From Thalassia testudinum (lineage: Eukaryota; Streptophyta; Magnoliopsida; Alismatales; Hydrocharitaceae), in assembly GCA_037157565.1 (NCBI GenBank), contig JAZHRO010000036.1, positions 17,472,501 to 17,536,500 of the forward strand: DNA of 64,000 nucleotides. The letters are read 5' to 3'. Made by a program: the position numbers and the translations under genes. The notes below the pieces were generated by a model. That model saw nothing but the letters and a program-made list of their open reading frames with translations, had not been told where the DNA came from and made no database searches. Shown here one piece after another: positions 1-11,025 of this stretch (position 1 is its first letter; every line of letters begins with the position of its first letter).

Positions 1-456
1 TTCTTGGAAAAATATTCTCTGAAAAGCTAATTGAAAAAGGAAGTTGCATGTGAAATTTCATACTATTTGGACTTCTACATTAATCCAAAGAGTCATTTTA
101 TCCAAGAATTAGGTCTGCAGGCCTGAATAACAGAGAAGCATAAACCCTAGGTTCTCACTTTAGGGTTGACATTCCATCTTAGTGCCTCTATTCAGACCCT
201 AATCACTAGGTTAGAAACTAATTAAGAAGGGTTAAGTATTTATTTAATTCCTTCCTTCACCTTAATTAAAAGTGTTCTAACCTAGGTCACTTAACCTGAC
301 CTTGTGATGGTTTATGCACGGTAGAAGGTCACTATGACCTATCCTAGTTGGTCCTTTGGAGACTTCCCAAGGTAGCTATCTAATGTACATAGGCAACACC
401 TCTCGCCTACTTCTCCTCCTGCTATCTCCTTTCCTCTTCCTTCTTCCTCAGCTGCA
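1..456 (+). other. Untranslated leader of element A
   Basis: AT-rich sequence with no sustained reading frame. It ends in a pyrimidine-rich run leading to a CAGCTGCAATGGCTAA context around the presumed gag start at 457. The same context, with a similar pyrimidine-rich approach, precedes the first ATG of element 3 at 52429, so the two elements share a leader type. Confidence 0.55.
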
Positions 457-2587
457 ATGGCTAAGCAAAACCCTCCTCTTCCTCCCATTGAGGGGAATGA
501 TGCCCAAGTGATGGCCAGGGTTGAGGCGAGATTGGCTACACAAGATCAATAGAATTGTGTATGGTTCGATGCCATTCTCACTACCTTAGATAGAATTGAA
601 AATCCCTTGTGTGGAGAGCAACTGCGAGACCATTACGATCCGACTACATGTAATGTGCTACCTCAGGTTCGGATGCCTGCAGATGGTGATGCATTTGAGC
701 TCAAGCTGAATGTGATAAGTCTGATTCAGACTTGCTTTCATGGTAACTCAAATGAAGATCCATTCCAACATCTTGAGGACCTGAGTCGAATTGCTGAGAC
801 AATCTGACCCAGGAATGTAGCTATCGGGATTGTTCCCATGAAGCTATTCCCTTTCTCTTTGAGGGATAAAGCTTCTTATTGGTTCAAAACCATAGGGAGA
901 CCAATCTATACCTAGGAGGATCTATGTAGGGAGTTCCTCCAAAAGTTTTCCCCTATTGGTCACATTAATGCTATGAGGCTGGCCATCACAACTTTCACCT
1001 AGCAGTTGAGTAAGAAATTGCACGAAACCTAGGAGAGTTTTCATGATCTTCTAAGGAAGTGTCCTCATCACGCCTTGTTGGCACCTTGCCCAGATATTCT
1101 ATCATGGGCTGGATGAGACACATTGGTGTCTAGCCGATGCATCTAGTGGTGAAAACTTCATTGCCAAGGACAAAGCAGGAGCTTTTGAGTTATTTAAGTA
1201 CTTGGTGGAAAACTCTCTCAATGTCATACCAATGAGCTAATTCTCACGCCCTACTCAGCAACGCGTACCGGTCCATGAAGCCCAAGCCGAGTCAACCTAG
1301 GCTAACATGGACATTATTATGAAAAAGCTGGATAACATGGATCTCCTACATAAGAAGGTTGGCAAGCTTAGTCAATCATGTGCAGTGAGATCTGGGGTTG
1401 CATCTTTTGTGCCATCATCTGTTCCATCTATTGCTCCATTTCGAGTACCTCCTACTAGACCTCATCTTCTTACTTGAGATGCATTTGTCTACTCGTCTGT
1501 TGCTTCTTCATGGGCTCCTTCCTATAGGGAGCCTGTGACCAATCTTGAGCTAGCATTTGTTGACCAGGAGAACTTTTATAGAGACTATATGAGCCTTGAT
1601 TCATATGATATGTCCTCCCAAGCATCTTCGGCCCATGAGGATGCCAACGCAGTTCATGGTTATGGGTGTAACAACCCATACTCTGAGACGTACAACCCTG
1701 GTTGGCACCAGCATCCTAATTTTTCCTTGGGTGGAAATCAACAGAGACCTACTCTTGCTCCTCAACACCAGCCCAAGCAGTATAGGAACTTTGCACCTTC
1801 ATTTCCTAGACAACAGCCAGTTCCATATCAGCAACAGTCTCAATCCATATATCAGACTATTCACGATACTACACTTAACCCTCCTTCACAATCTATTATG
1901 TTGGAAGAACTAAGGAAAGTAATTCAATCAATAGAAAAAAGCTAGGTGTAAGTAACAAACCATGTTCAGAAAATGCAAGAGAATTAGCTATAGATGTTAT
2001 AGGAGAATAGGATGCAGGGAGCCTTGCCCTCCCAACCTATCCTAAACCCTGGGAATGTGCAGAACCTAGGTCTTCCACCTAGGTATCCAGCACAAAAGGG
2101 GTAGGTACATGTGATACTTCAAGCACCTCCTGTACCACCTGGATATAATCAGCTTGGTTTGTTACCTCATCCTACCTAGAATGTTCCTTCCGCTCCTCCC
2201 CCACCTTATGAGAAGTTTGCTAATGCAAAAGATGTTACATTAAGGAGTGGAACTACCACAAAAGATCGACCATATAGGTATGCAGGTCATGATTTATCAT
2301 GACCTCTTCCTCAGGATGGTTCTTCTTCCTACTCTTACTCTAATAGGGAACCACCTAAGGAAGATAAAGGAAAGAGACTGATGACTGAAGATTTTGATAT
2401 TCCTCTCCCTTTCCCTGGAGTTGTCATTAGAGACCCATTGAGACAGGAAAAGGGAGCCAAGAATCATGAGGACCTCATGGCTATGTTTAAAGAAGTACAT
2501 ATTCAAGTTCCTTTTCTTGATGCCATAGATCACATTGTTGCAGTTGTTAGGTTCTTCAAGGACTACTGTACCCTGAGGCAACAGTAG
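457..2587 (+). pseudogene. Element A gag remnant (retrotransposon capsid protein)
   Basis: The product would be the capsid/nucleocapsid-like protein that packages element RNA. The reading frame opens at ATG 457 and is interrupted at 550 (TAG) and 805 (TGA) and several more times. A retrotrans_gag-type core can be read around 840-1080, with a segment like LRDKASYWFKTIGRP and a later LRKCPHH. After a frame change, 1535-1945 carries the NPGWHQHPNF motif found in all the gag genes of this type in the window, followed by a Gln/Pro-rich tail. 2381-2587 is the gag-protease linker. Several stops sit where relatives have Trp or Gln (TGG or CAG to TAG), as expected of cytosine deamination. Not functional. 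Confidence 0.8.
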
Positions 2588-2614
2588 AAGAAGGGAACAA
2601 AACCCAAGGAGGTT

Positions 2615-3055
2615 TTGTCCGAACAAGCTAGTGTAGTGATACTAAGTAATTTACCGCCTAAAAAGAAGGATCCTGGTGCACCTTTGATCTCCTACTTCTT
2701 ACAGGACTCATTATTTGACCGAGCCTTACTTGATTTGGGTTCATCCATTAATTTAGCCCCTACTAGTGTTTATAACCATTTCCAATTTGGGGAGCTAAAA
2801 AGCACCTTGGTCACTATCCAGTTGGCTAATAGATCAGTCAAAGTGCCCCGAGGTGTGGTAAAGAATGTCATTGTGAAATTCCATGGGTTTTGCTTTCCAA
2901 CAAATTTTTTCATATTGGGTATGGATGTTCCTCCTTGTCTCTGCAATGTAGCTAACATCTTAAGTCGCCCATTCTTGGTGACCACCTAGGCTAACATTAA
3001 CTATGCATTCGAGTGTATTTAGGAATAAAAACTCAAAATAGATATTTTCAGGGTG
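2615..3055 (+). pseudogene. Element A aspartic protease remnant
   Basis: Retropepsin-like protease that would cut the element polyprotein. The frame is the same as the preceding linker and is separated from it by one TAG at 2585. It shows the SEQASVVILSNLPPKKKDPG entry segment, the active-site region LLDLGSSINL (a D-L-G variant of the usual D-T/S-G, also used by the proteases at 29.5-30.0 kb and 43.7 kb), and the downstream RPFLVTT. The frame hits a stop at the TAG in the position where the relative at 29.5 kb continues with ARANI. Family assignment is firm; activity is lost. Confidence 0.8.
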
Positions 3056-3059
3056 AACA

Positions 3060-3920
3060 AGAACTTGCATTGTGATTTTAGCAAGGACTGAGATGATGAT
3101 GAATCTGAACATTGCACAAACATTGAGCTTTCTTGTTATGAGTTGACTCCTCACACAGCTTATGTTGGGCTCACTGATTTGGTCAAAGATGAGGCAACCA
3201 AAGATTTGGATGGGACGACTACTGCTGATACTATTTTTGCTATACACTTCCCAACTTGGATTATCTAGAGTGTCCTCCTAACTTTGGCCTCACATATCTG
3301 ATTTATGATAATTTTGACCATGTGGTGAACACTAATTTATCAAAGGCAATTGATGAGGCACATGATCATGAATTTGGAAAAGTTGGAGTGGAATTGCCTG
3401 AAAACCCCATGACGATCTTAAATGATAAATACATTGTGGACATATATTTTCATGAGATTCCATATATCCATGGCATTAAATTTGAATTGTCAAAGAAAGC
3501 AATTGAGGTTGAAGAGGAATTTGACTTTACTGTTGATGAAAACCCCATTTCTGATTGTGAGGAAAATATAAAGATCTTGAGGTATTTTTAGATTTGGGGT
3601 TGGATGAATCTGTTATTTATTCTTTCACATCTTCAATTTTGGATTCTAGCATTGAGGATTTCACAGAAGCCACTAAACTAAAAATAAAAGAATTTAAGGC
3701 TTTAATTAATTTGGATTCCAATCTTACACACCCTCAGGAAATTATTTTGAAAGAAAATGAATTTTTGACCAATTTATTTGAGGGTCTACATCATAAATTG
3801 GGACAAAATTTGGGTGACTTAAATGTGATTTCTAATCAATCTAAGGATGAGCTTGAGTATTCTAATCTGGATATCCAGGATGGTTTGGGTGACTCTGAAA
3901 GTGTTAAGATGGATCATTAG
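3060..3920 (+). pseudogene. Acid-rich post-protease segment of element A
   Basis: Two adjacent open stretches (3256-3591 and 3594-3920), preceded by coding-like sequence with stops, encode an acidic, Asp/Glu/Asn-rich product with no recognisable motif. In elements B and 2 the corresponding place holds a short linker before reverse transcriptase; here it is longer and is followed by the LTR about 40 bp later. It may be a divergent linker or a separate protein replacing pol. I do not recognise a function. Compare the acid-rich frames at 52.4-55.7 kb and 62.4-64.0 kb. Confidence 0.45.
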
Positions 3921-3957
3921 ATTTTATTTGACTCACCTACTTTATATCCATCGACAC

Positions 3958-5700
3958 TGATGGGAACACCATCATAGGCCCTAACTGGCCACTTTTAGTT
4001 AGCAATGAAAGATAAATGCTCCTACATAACCATCTGAGGGTTACAACTCCACATTATTTTATTTTGAGAAGAGAACAAGAAAGTAGGGTTAATTCTGTAA
4101 TTTTAACAATATATCATGAACACAGAATAACCATGGGATTTTTTAGGAGTTAATTGAAGGTCAATTGAGCATTAAAGACCAATAAGTGGGCCCACACAAA
4201 CAGAAATGGGTTTTTACGCTTTTCGAGAACTAATACAGCACTCAAAACCCTAATTTCATATCTACTTAAATTATAGAGGTTCTGGTCAAAATAAAATTCA
4301 TCTAAATCTCCTAAAACTCATAGAAAGATATACCTTGAGGTTTGGTAAGCTTGGTTTGACCTTAAATAGAGTTACAGACAGAGTTCTGCACTAATTTGGG
4401 TTTTTGCATAAATTGCATAGTCAAACTTGGTCAAAACTAAAATATGACCTCACCATCAGATTCCTTGGGTCCAAATTAGGTTTGTACTAAAATTTTGACC
4501 CAATCAGAGTCCATCTTGACCTAGTTTTTATTTTAGTCCATTTTGACTCCGTTTCTCTCAATTAAGCCCCAACTTTTTGAAATATTTTCAATTAGGTCAC
4601 TAAATTTACCATTATTTCTTACAAAATGGTCCCTGTCGCCATTGGTGTGAACGCAGTATCTCCATTGAGATTCTAGCAAGGATTTCTCACTCGATTCTTA
4701 ATCAAACCTTTCCAAAATTGAAAGGGAGAATCCTTGAGAGATTCTCCATTGTTTGGACCAGGTATTGGACCTTGATTTACCCTAGATTCTTCATTCGAAC
4801 CCTTGTAAAATTAGGGATTTTTTCATCCCTAAGATTTCAATCTTGTGGAGCCTGTTTCCAAGCTTGGATTCCTTCCTAAGGCCTTTAGGTAGGCTCCGCT
4901 CCCAACTCCGAGCTTCTTAGCGAAGTTTAATGTAGGAAATCCCTTATCTTCTCCTCCTCCGGTCATTCTCACCTTCATCTTCGGTGAGATCCTCCATCCT
5001 CGTCATCTAGTCGGCCAATGGTCAAATTGGCCCACCTATTATCCTCCCCTCATCCTCACGATCGTCGCTCGCCACAGCACGATCGCTCTCTCCCTCTCCT
5101 TCATTGTGTTGTATCGCCATCGACATCATCTTCTCTGGCTCTGGTCTATCACAACCTGAGCCCTCCACACGCCATATCTCTCTCTAAGTCCCTCTATCTC
5201 TTCCTCTTCCATTACTGATCCTCTCCAACCCCTTAGTCCTTAGGTTCGACCACCAAAACCACCACAACCACCAACCTCTCCCTTCACTCTAGCCAAGCTT
5301 TAGCGAAGGCCCCCACTCAATCCACTACACCAAACTGCACACCACCGACCGCTAGACCTTTTCCATCCCTCGCCCACCAAAATCCCTCAAGAAATTAAGG
5401 GGATTGGCCTCTCAAACACTCCACCAGACACCACCTTCACCGCACTACCTTCTTGAGGTCGCCAGACCTCCACACGCATCTTCACTCCACAAAACCACCA
5501 CTAGTGCACTCGCCGTTCATCGACGATCCTCCTGAACTATTTTGATTAGGCCATTAGGCCGTATTCCTTGTTTCAGGTGCTCACCGTTGCTTCACCACCA
5601 CCCTCGACCTCTCCGACCTCCACTACAATTCTTCAGTCGTGATCTTCATCGCTAACATCCCCAGGTGTTGGTTCTACCAATTATCACATCTCAACATCTC
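3958..5700 (+). repeat. Diverged 3' LTR of element A (start clear, end approximate)
   Basis: It begins TGATGGGAACACCATCATAG, closely resembling the 5' end of the element B LTR read on its own strand (TGATGAGAACCTCATCATGA). The following 1.7 kb has the same texture as that LTR: AT-rich blocks with ggtcaa/gaccaaa motifs, then CT-rich and GA-rich GC-richer sequence near 5000-5850. The 3' end is lost; no terminal CA next to a target duplication was found. The short reading frames in this stretch look like chance ORFs. Confidence 0.55.
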
Positions 5701-5928
5701 TCTACTCGGGAGAAGAGGAAAAATGAGAGAGAGAGGGAGAGAGGGTGTTTGGCGTCGGGCGGTAAGGGGCGGTGGCGTGGAAGCGGCTAGGGTTGAGGAC
5801 GGGGTAAGTGGAAGACATGGAGGTCAAGGAACTGGAGGAGAAAGGAGAGGGGTTGGCAAGCACAGGATGGTAGGGCGGCCAATCTCAACCCAAGAAGGCC
5901 TTGGAGGAGAGCTAATGGCGAGATCTTA

Positions 5929-5970
5929 TGCTTCAGATGCAGGAAAAGGGGTCACATGGCTGTGATCTGT
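5929..5970 (+). pseudogene. Isolated CCHC zinc-knuckle fragment
   Basis: Read in one frame, the stretch encodes CFRCRKRGHMAVIC, a complete C-x2-C-x4-H-x4-C zinc knuckle followed by RNP and soon a stop. Such knuckles occur in the nucleocapsid part of gag and in LINE ORF1 proteins. Upstream sequence is GA-rich with no further recognisable domain, so the parent element cannot be named. Confidence 0.5.
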
Positions 5971-5982
5971 AGAAACCCTCTT

Positions 5983-7205
5983 GTCTAAGCCAACCTAGAC
6001 TTATTCCCTTTGCACTAGTGCCCAAAACCTATTTTGGTCTCCCAAACACTTAGGAACCAAAACCTACTATAGAAAACCCTTAAAACACATTCCATCCCTC
6101 TTTTAGACATCTAGATATTAGGCTAGACATCTTATTTCTATAGAAAACCAATCCAAGAGGCTAAAGCCTACACTGTGCCAGTATTGGACGTCTAACTTGC
6201 TCTTTAGACACATGATTTTAGAGTTTAAGTCATCTGATAGACTCCCTGGACATCTAATACTACTCTCTAGTTCCTATTTTAGAGCTAGAGGCCCCTATCA
6301 TGCCTCCTTTTACTTAAGGAAACTATCATGCACCCTATGAAACCTCTAGTTCCTATTTTGGAGCTAGAGGCCCCCATCATGCCTCCTTTGAAGTAAGGCA
6401 CCTATCATATACCCTAAGAAACATATTTAGAGACCTCCTAATCCTAACCCATACACCTTCACATAACCCAAACCTAGGTCGAACCAATCCAACCCCACCT
6501 ATTCCTAACTAGACTCACCACCACCCAACCTAAATAAACCCCACCTAAATACACACCCACGTAAACATCCACGCACACCCAAACACAATACCATGCAAAC
6601 ACCCTATGCACACCCCTTCTTTTATTGTTTCTTCACGTAAACCAAACCTAACAATTCATTAAACAGTCAAAACCCCATGCAAGAAACACCTCACGTAATC
6701 ACCCTTAACGCCTCTTATCTCTAGCTCCCACAACCGAATCCCACCACCAACTCCACACTCCACTCAACAAAATCCCACATTTCTGATTTATCCCCTCCTA
6801 TTATAAAAAAAACTCCACCACCGAGACCAACTCCCAACTACATCCGAAACCCTCTCCATCGATTTCCATCCACCCGATTTATTTTTTCTCCTTAAAAATC
6901 CTCCGTAAATCCCACGTGCTCAGATGCCCTCCTTCCCCATCAGCTATCCCTCCTCCTCTCCTCTTTCCCTTCCACGTCGGCCATAATCTCATGGCTCTCT
7001 AGTTTCCTCCTTCATGCCAAGACCTCCACCAAGCCACCTTGGTGGACATCTCCTTTACATCTCACACTATAAACAAATTATCCTACACCAATGGTGTATC
7101 TACACTGACATCAAATATGTTGATATAGGTCCTATTATATGTTACTAATAATTCATGCTACACTGGTAGGCACCTTCAAGTAAAAAGGAAGAATGATGGA
7201 GGCTA
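5983..7205. other. Gene-free interval, probably a diverged LTR fragment
   Basis: No coding frame of note. From about 6000 to 6260 it has gene-poor CT/AC-rich text with several GACRTCT-type motifs, resembling the front part of the element 3 LTRs at 49.3-49.7 kb and 58.1-58.5 kb. 6430-6800 is a run of A/C-rich sequence with many ACC/CAC words. Identification as an old LTR is a weak inference from texture and shared motifs. Confidence 0.35.
6265..6422. repeat. Two-copy 79-bp tandem duplication
   Basis: The block starting CTCTAGTTCCTATTTT at 6265 is repeated from 6344 with a 79-bp offset. Both copies continue through GAGCTAGAGGCCCC(T/C)ATCATGC. The copies differ at several positions, so the duplication is not recent. 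Confidence 0.8.
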
Positions 7206-7210
7206 AATAC

Positions 7211-8915
7211 TGTAATTCCCTGCTGGAGGGGGTGAGAAATGCGAAAAGATAGATAATGCGGAAATATACTAAACAATCTCACAAAAAGCAACAATCACAC
7301 GTTCACAACAAACTTTTAGGTAAAAACCCAAACCCGGGTAAAAATCACCACCTAAGCTTCTCGACTTAGGGTTTCCCGATAGATCAAGTCGATCAAATCC
7401 TCTATCCGAACTACTTGAACAAGGGTAGTTCAACATCTTACAACCGACGCTACGATGAATGAGGGTAGCGTCCCTCAAACCCCTTCTCTTCACAAGGAAT
7501 ATTTAGTCTCTAAATGGAGACAGGAATTTGCAAAGCGATACCTAACCAAAGATAATGAAACTACAATAATCCTATAGAGCCACAAAGTGAATAATTAAAT
7601 CTAGCTACTATAGGTCAAGGATCTTCTCTTTGGTGGAAGTGTGTTGACTTGGCAACACAGATGCATAAACCAAGCGAAGGCATGATGTCGCTCTATTTAT
7701 CGTAGGCGGGAGAGTGGGTGCACGGCGAGAGAGAAGCTCTCAAGATGAAGATGATGGCTTTTGAGAGCTAGAACTTATTCTACTTCTCTAGGACACAAAT
7801 ATGGTGGAAAGTAGTGTTTCTTAGTGTGTCTTGGTGTTTCTAACAAAGGAGGGCTCCCCCGTTATGTATAGATGTCCTAGGAAGGCTTTGGAAGGCCTTT
7901 GAAGGCTTCTATAGCCGTTGGGAACAAACTGAAGGCAGATTAGGTTGGAATCAGGGTCATTAAAGATTCTGACAGTGCTATCAGACGTCTAGGAAAAGTA
8001 TCAGATGTCTGGAAACTACTTTTAAGATGTTTGGAAAGCAAATCAGACATCTAATCCTAGACGGGTTTCCTTACTGACTTGAGTCAGACCTAAATAGAGT
8101 TCCAGTGAAAGTCAGTCAGACATCTTGGATGTCTAGCACTAGGTCTGGACGTTTGGAAACACAATCGTCTTCGGGAATGGATTTCCCGAGGCTAAACAGC
8201 TATAATCATCTAATAAAAGGTGATTTGGGCCTAATGTCTGCTCATCAGACGACTGGAGATCACTACGAACGTCTAAAAGTGAAAGTAGGTTGGATAAAGA
8301 GTTGATCTTCTACGATTTGCCTAATAAAGACAACGGTCCTCTAGTTGGACATCTGACAAGGTCATTAGATGCCTTCTAAGTCATCTGGACTAGAGGCTGG
8401 ATGTCTAAACATGACAGATAGAGAGTGGTTTCCAGCCTAAGTGTTTTTGGACATATGAACAAACAGTCAGACGTCGTAAAGTCGAAGATCAGATGTCTGA
8501 TTTCCAGATTGGAATCTGATCAGGCTGTCTGATGCCTACTTTGGCTTTCTAAGTTCTCTACGAAAAGCCTAAGTATCTTAGGTTTGAGTAAGTGTTCCTA
8601 CGACTACTGTTACGTAACTTTGAGGCTCTTTAACAATCATCTAGATAGAAATAAAGAGCAAAAGAAACAGCAAATGAATACATGAATAGAAGTATCTATC
8701 ATATTCTTCATCTCCTTCCTTCTTCAAGCTTTTGCTCCAAGTGAAGCTCCTTCTCTTCCATCAAGCTCCTCCAATACGCCATGGAAGCGAGCTTGAGCTC
8801 CTTCACACTTGATATCCATTTGCATTTTCTTGAAACTTTAAAATCAAAGCAAATGTTAAATTACAAGTGTTTCGTTATCAGCAAAATAAATGATCGTGGT
8901 GCCCTTACACTAACA
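7211..8915 (-). repeat. Copia 3' LTR (left copy)
   Basis: It starts TGTAATTCCC and ends CTTACACTAACA on the + strand and matches the right copy at 11026 along its length with scattered substitutions and small indels. About a dozen GACRTCT-type near-palindromes lie between about 7970 and 8540. Small frames in it (for example 7269-7493 and 8105-8305) are not credible genes. Confidence 0.9.
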
Positions 8916-8931
8916 ATCTCCCCCTTTTTGA
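8916..8931 (-). other. Copia polypurine tract
   Basis: On the minus strand this reads CAAAAAGGGGGAGAT directly before the LTR, the usual Copia plus-strand primer context. Confidence 0.75.
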
Positions 8932-9211
8932 TGATGACAAAACCGTAAATATAAATCCAAAAATTCTCCCCTTTTTGATATATCAAAAAGGTTTAATAAT
9001 TTCTAGTCATTTATCTTACACTCCCCTTTAAGACATGCTCTTCTAATTCTATCTTTTTCATGTAACAAGATAGCTATGTTATTATCTCCTATCTAAAGGA
9101 AATATAGCTAACTTTAAAGTTCTCCCCCTTAATGATGGACAAGCAGCTTATCAATTTAAACAACTCCCCCATTTAGATGCTATTAAAAGAAAATAGCGTT
9201 TAGAGTGTACC
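8932..9211 (-). other. Copia 3' non-coding interior
   Basis: AT-rich sequence between the end of gag and the polypurine tract. It includes words such as AAAAAGGGGAGAA (8965-8995, minus strand) that resemble extra purine tracts. No pol motif is visible, so the pol deletion removed everything between gag and here. Confidence 0.5.
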
Positions 9212-10971
9212 TTACTTACCATGGCCAATAGAATGGCCCAAATGGAGGTTGATGCCAAATTGGATGGGGCTCCCATCCGAAGCTTGGAGGTCCGGGCATC
9301 GGCGTCGATCTCCAATCGAACGGTCAATGTGTGGTAGTTTGATCACCTGTCGGTCATCTTGTTGACCTTCTTGTCTTCCTCTTTTGTCTTGATGTTGGTC
9401 CACCTAGCTTGAGTAGATCATCCTTCATCTTGTAGATCCAATCTTTGATGTTGTAGTCTCCCTTGTACCCTACAAAACAAGACTCTAATTCTTTCTTCAG
9501 TATCCAAGTCAATTTGGATCCGATTTTGTTAGTAGGTCTCCTTGAGGGAGATCCTTTCTCATCCTTATGACTAGGGATAACTTTATCATTAGAAAATTCA
9601 TCTAATTTGTTCATCAATTTATTATATTCTTCCCTAAGACATGCAAGTTCATTTCAATAGCATGCATCTTGGTCTTTAAATCAAAAATTTCTATTTTTAA
9701 ACTAGTATTTTCCTTAATCAATTTACTATTTTCATTCATTAGATCATTGTTTTTAAATAACAAAATTTCACTTTTAGGACTAGAACTAGTTTCTAGATGT
9801 TTAAGTTTAATCTCTAACCTTTCATTTTCAGATCTTAGAAGACTAAGATTCTTTTTAATATTTTTATTTTCTACCTTTAATGACTTACTAATTTCATAAA
9901 GCTCATCAAAAGCATCTTGTAAATCGAAATTTACCTCATTGTCGCCATCGTCACTGTCGCTATCACTTGCCATGGCCATGAAGCCCATGCAAGCGACTTC
10001 GTCCTTCCTTTTGGGATCTTCCTCTTCTTCCTCCGAGCTTGAATCATCCCATGTGGTTTGGAACGCTTTCTTCTTCTATATCTTTTCCTTTTCCTTCTTC
10101 TCTTCTTGAGAAGAGGTGGGTCGAAGATGCCCTTCCGTTGCAATGGTAGCAATGTCTCGGGCTACCTTGCTCTTTCTTTTCCTTCTTCTCTTTCTTTTCT
10201 TTCTTTGAATCCCTACAAAACTTTGAAAATTTCTTAAGTAAAATTTTGAGATCCTTATCATCGGAGCTTACCTCGCTATCTGATGCAGCTTTGAAGGCCA
10301 AAGTCTTCCTTGGCTTCGACTCTGGTGTGTCCTTCTTCCACTGCTTCATCTTTGTCTCATAGGCCATGAGATTTCCTAAGAGAAACTCCATGTTGAGCAC
10401 TTCTACGTCGTTCGCCTCCTCGATGGTGGTGACCTGTTTTCATTCTGGTCCTAAGGGAACGGAGTAGCTTTCCTTGAAGCTCCTCCTTGATGAAGGTCTT
10501 TCCTAATGCTTTCAAATTATTAACAATGAGAGTGAACCTAGTGTTCATCTCACTTAAGGTTTCGTTAGTCTTCATAGAAAATGATTCAAATTCTTGTGAA
10601 AGAACATTTATCTTAGAAGATTTTACCATAGAGGTACCCTCATGAGTTACCTCAAGTGTGTGCCAAACCTCATATGCGGTGGTGCATTGTGAGACTCGGT
10701 TGAATTATTCTAGGCTTAGCGCATACTACAACACGTTCATTGTCTTCACGTTGAGTGAAAACTCCCGAATCTGTTGTTGCGAGTATCTTGCAGTGGGTCT
10801 CTCTAGGATATTGAAAGGTGTCTCACACCTAGCCCAGATGGTGAAGTTGTTAGCTTGAAGACACGTCCTCATTCTGAGCTTCTAGTATGGGTAGTTTCTC
10901 CCATCGAAAAATGTTGGACAGGTAGTAGATTGCCCCTCAGATATCCTCATCGCAGAACTGCTCCCCTCCAT
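9212..10971 (-). pseudogene. Copia gag remnant
   Basis: On the minus strand a start at 10971 (MEGSS) lies about 30 bp past the primer site. The N-terminal part is broken by stops. 10629-10357 has the UBN2-type segment with NETLSEMNTRFTLIVNNLKA. A CYHC half zinc knuckle follows near 10170, then a frameshift. 9988-9614 encodes an acidic patch followed by a long Leu/Lys/Glu-rich coiled-coil-like helix (residues ~30-115), and 9617-9354 continues with a Lys-rich tail. At least three frameshifts separate these pieces. A copia gag with a coiled-coil extension is usual for this lineage; the gene is dead. Confidence 0.8.
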
Positions 10972-11002
10972 TTGATCTTCGCTGGGTTATTATGCTGATA
11001 TG

Positions 11003-11022
11003 TGAAACCTGCTCTGATATCA
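11003..11022 (-). other. Copia primer-binding site (initiator tRNA-Met type)
   Basis: Minus strand TGATATCAGAGCAGG begins 3 bp inside the 5' LTR. Plant Copia elements usually have TGGTATCAGAGC, complementary to initiator tRNA-Met; one base differs here. Confidence 0.8.
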
Positions 11023-11025
11023 ATT

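Larger units (their letters stand above)
1..5700 (+). mobile_element. Element A: decayed Athila-like Ty3/gypsy retrotransposon without RT/integrase (5' end outside window)
   Basis: A + strand remnant. In order it holds a non-coding leader, a gag with many stops, a retropepsin-type protease, an acidic segment, and then an LTR whose first bases (from 3958) resemble the LTR start of the complete element at 22098-35672. No reverse transcriptase, RNase H or integrase motif lies between the protease and the LTR, and no polypurine tract precedes the LTR, so the pol-to-PPT block was deleted or never present. The 5' LTR is not in the window. The right limit is approximate: LTR-like sequence fades around the GA-rich stretch near 5700. 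Assignment to the Athila group rests on the gag motif and on similarity to the other elements here. Confidence 0.75.
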
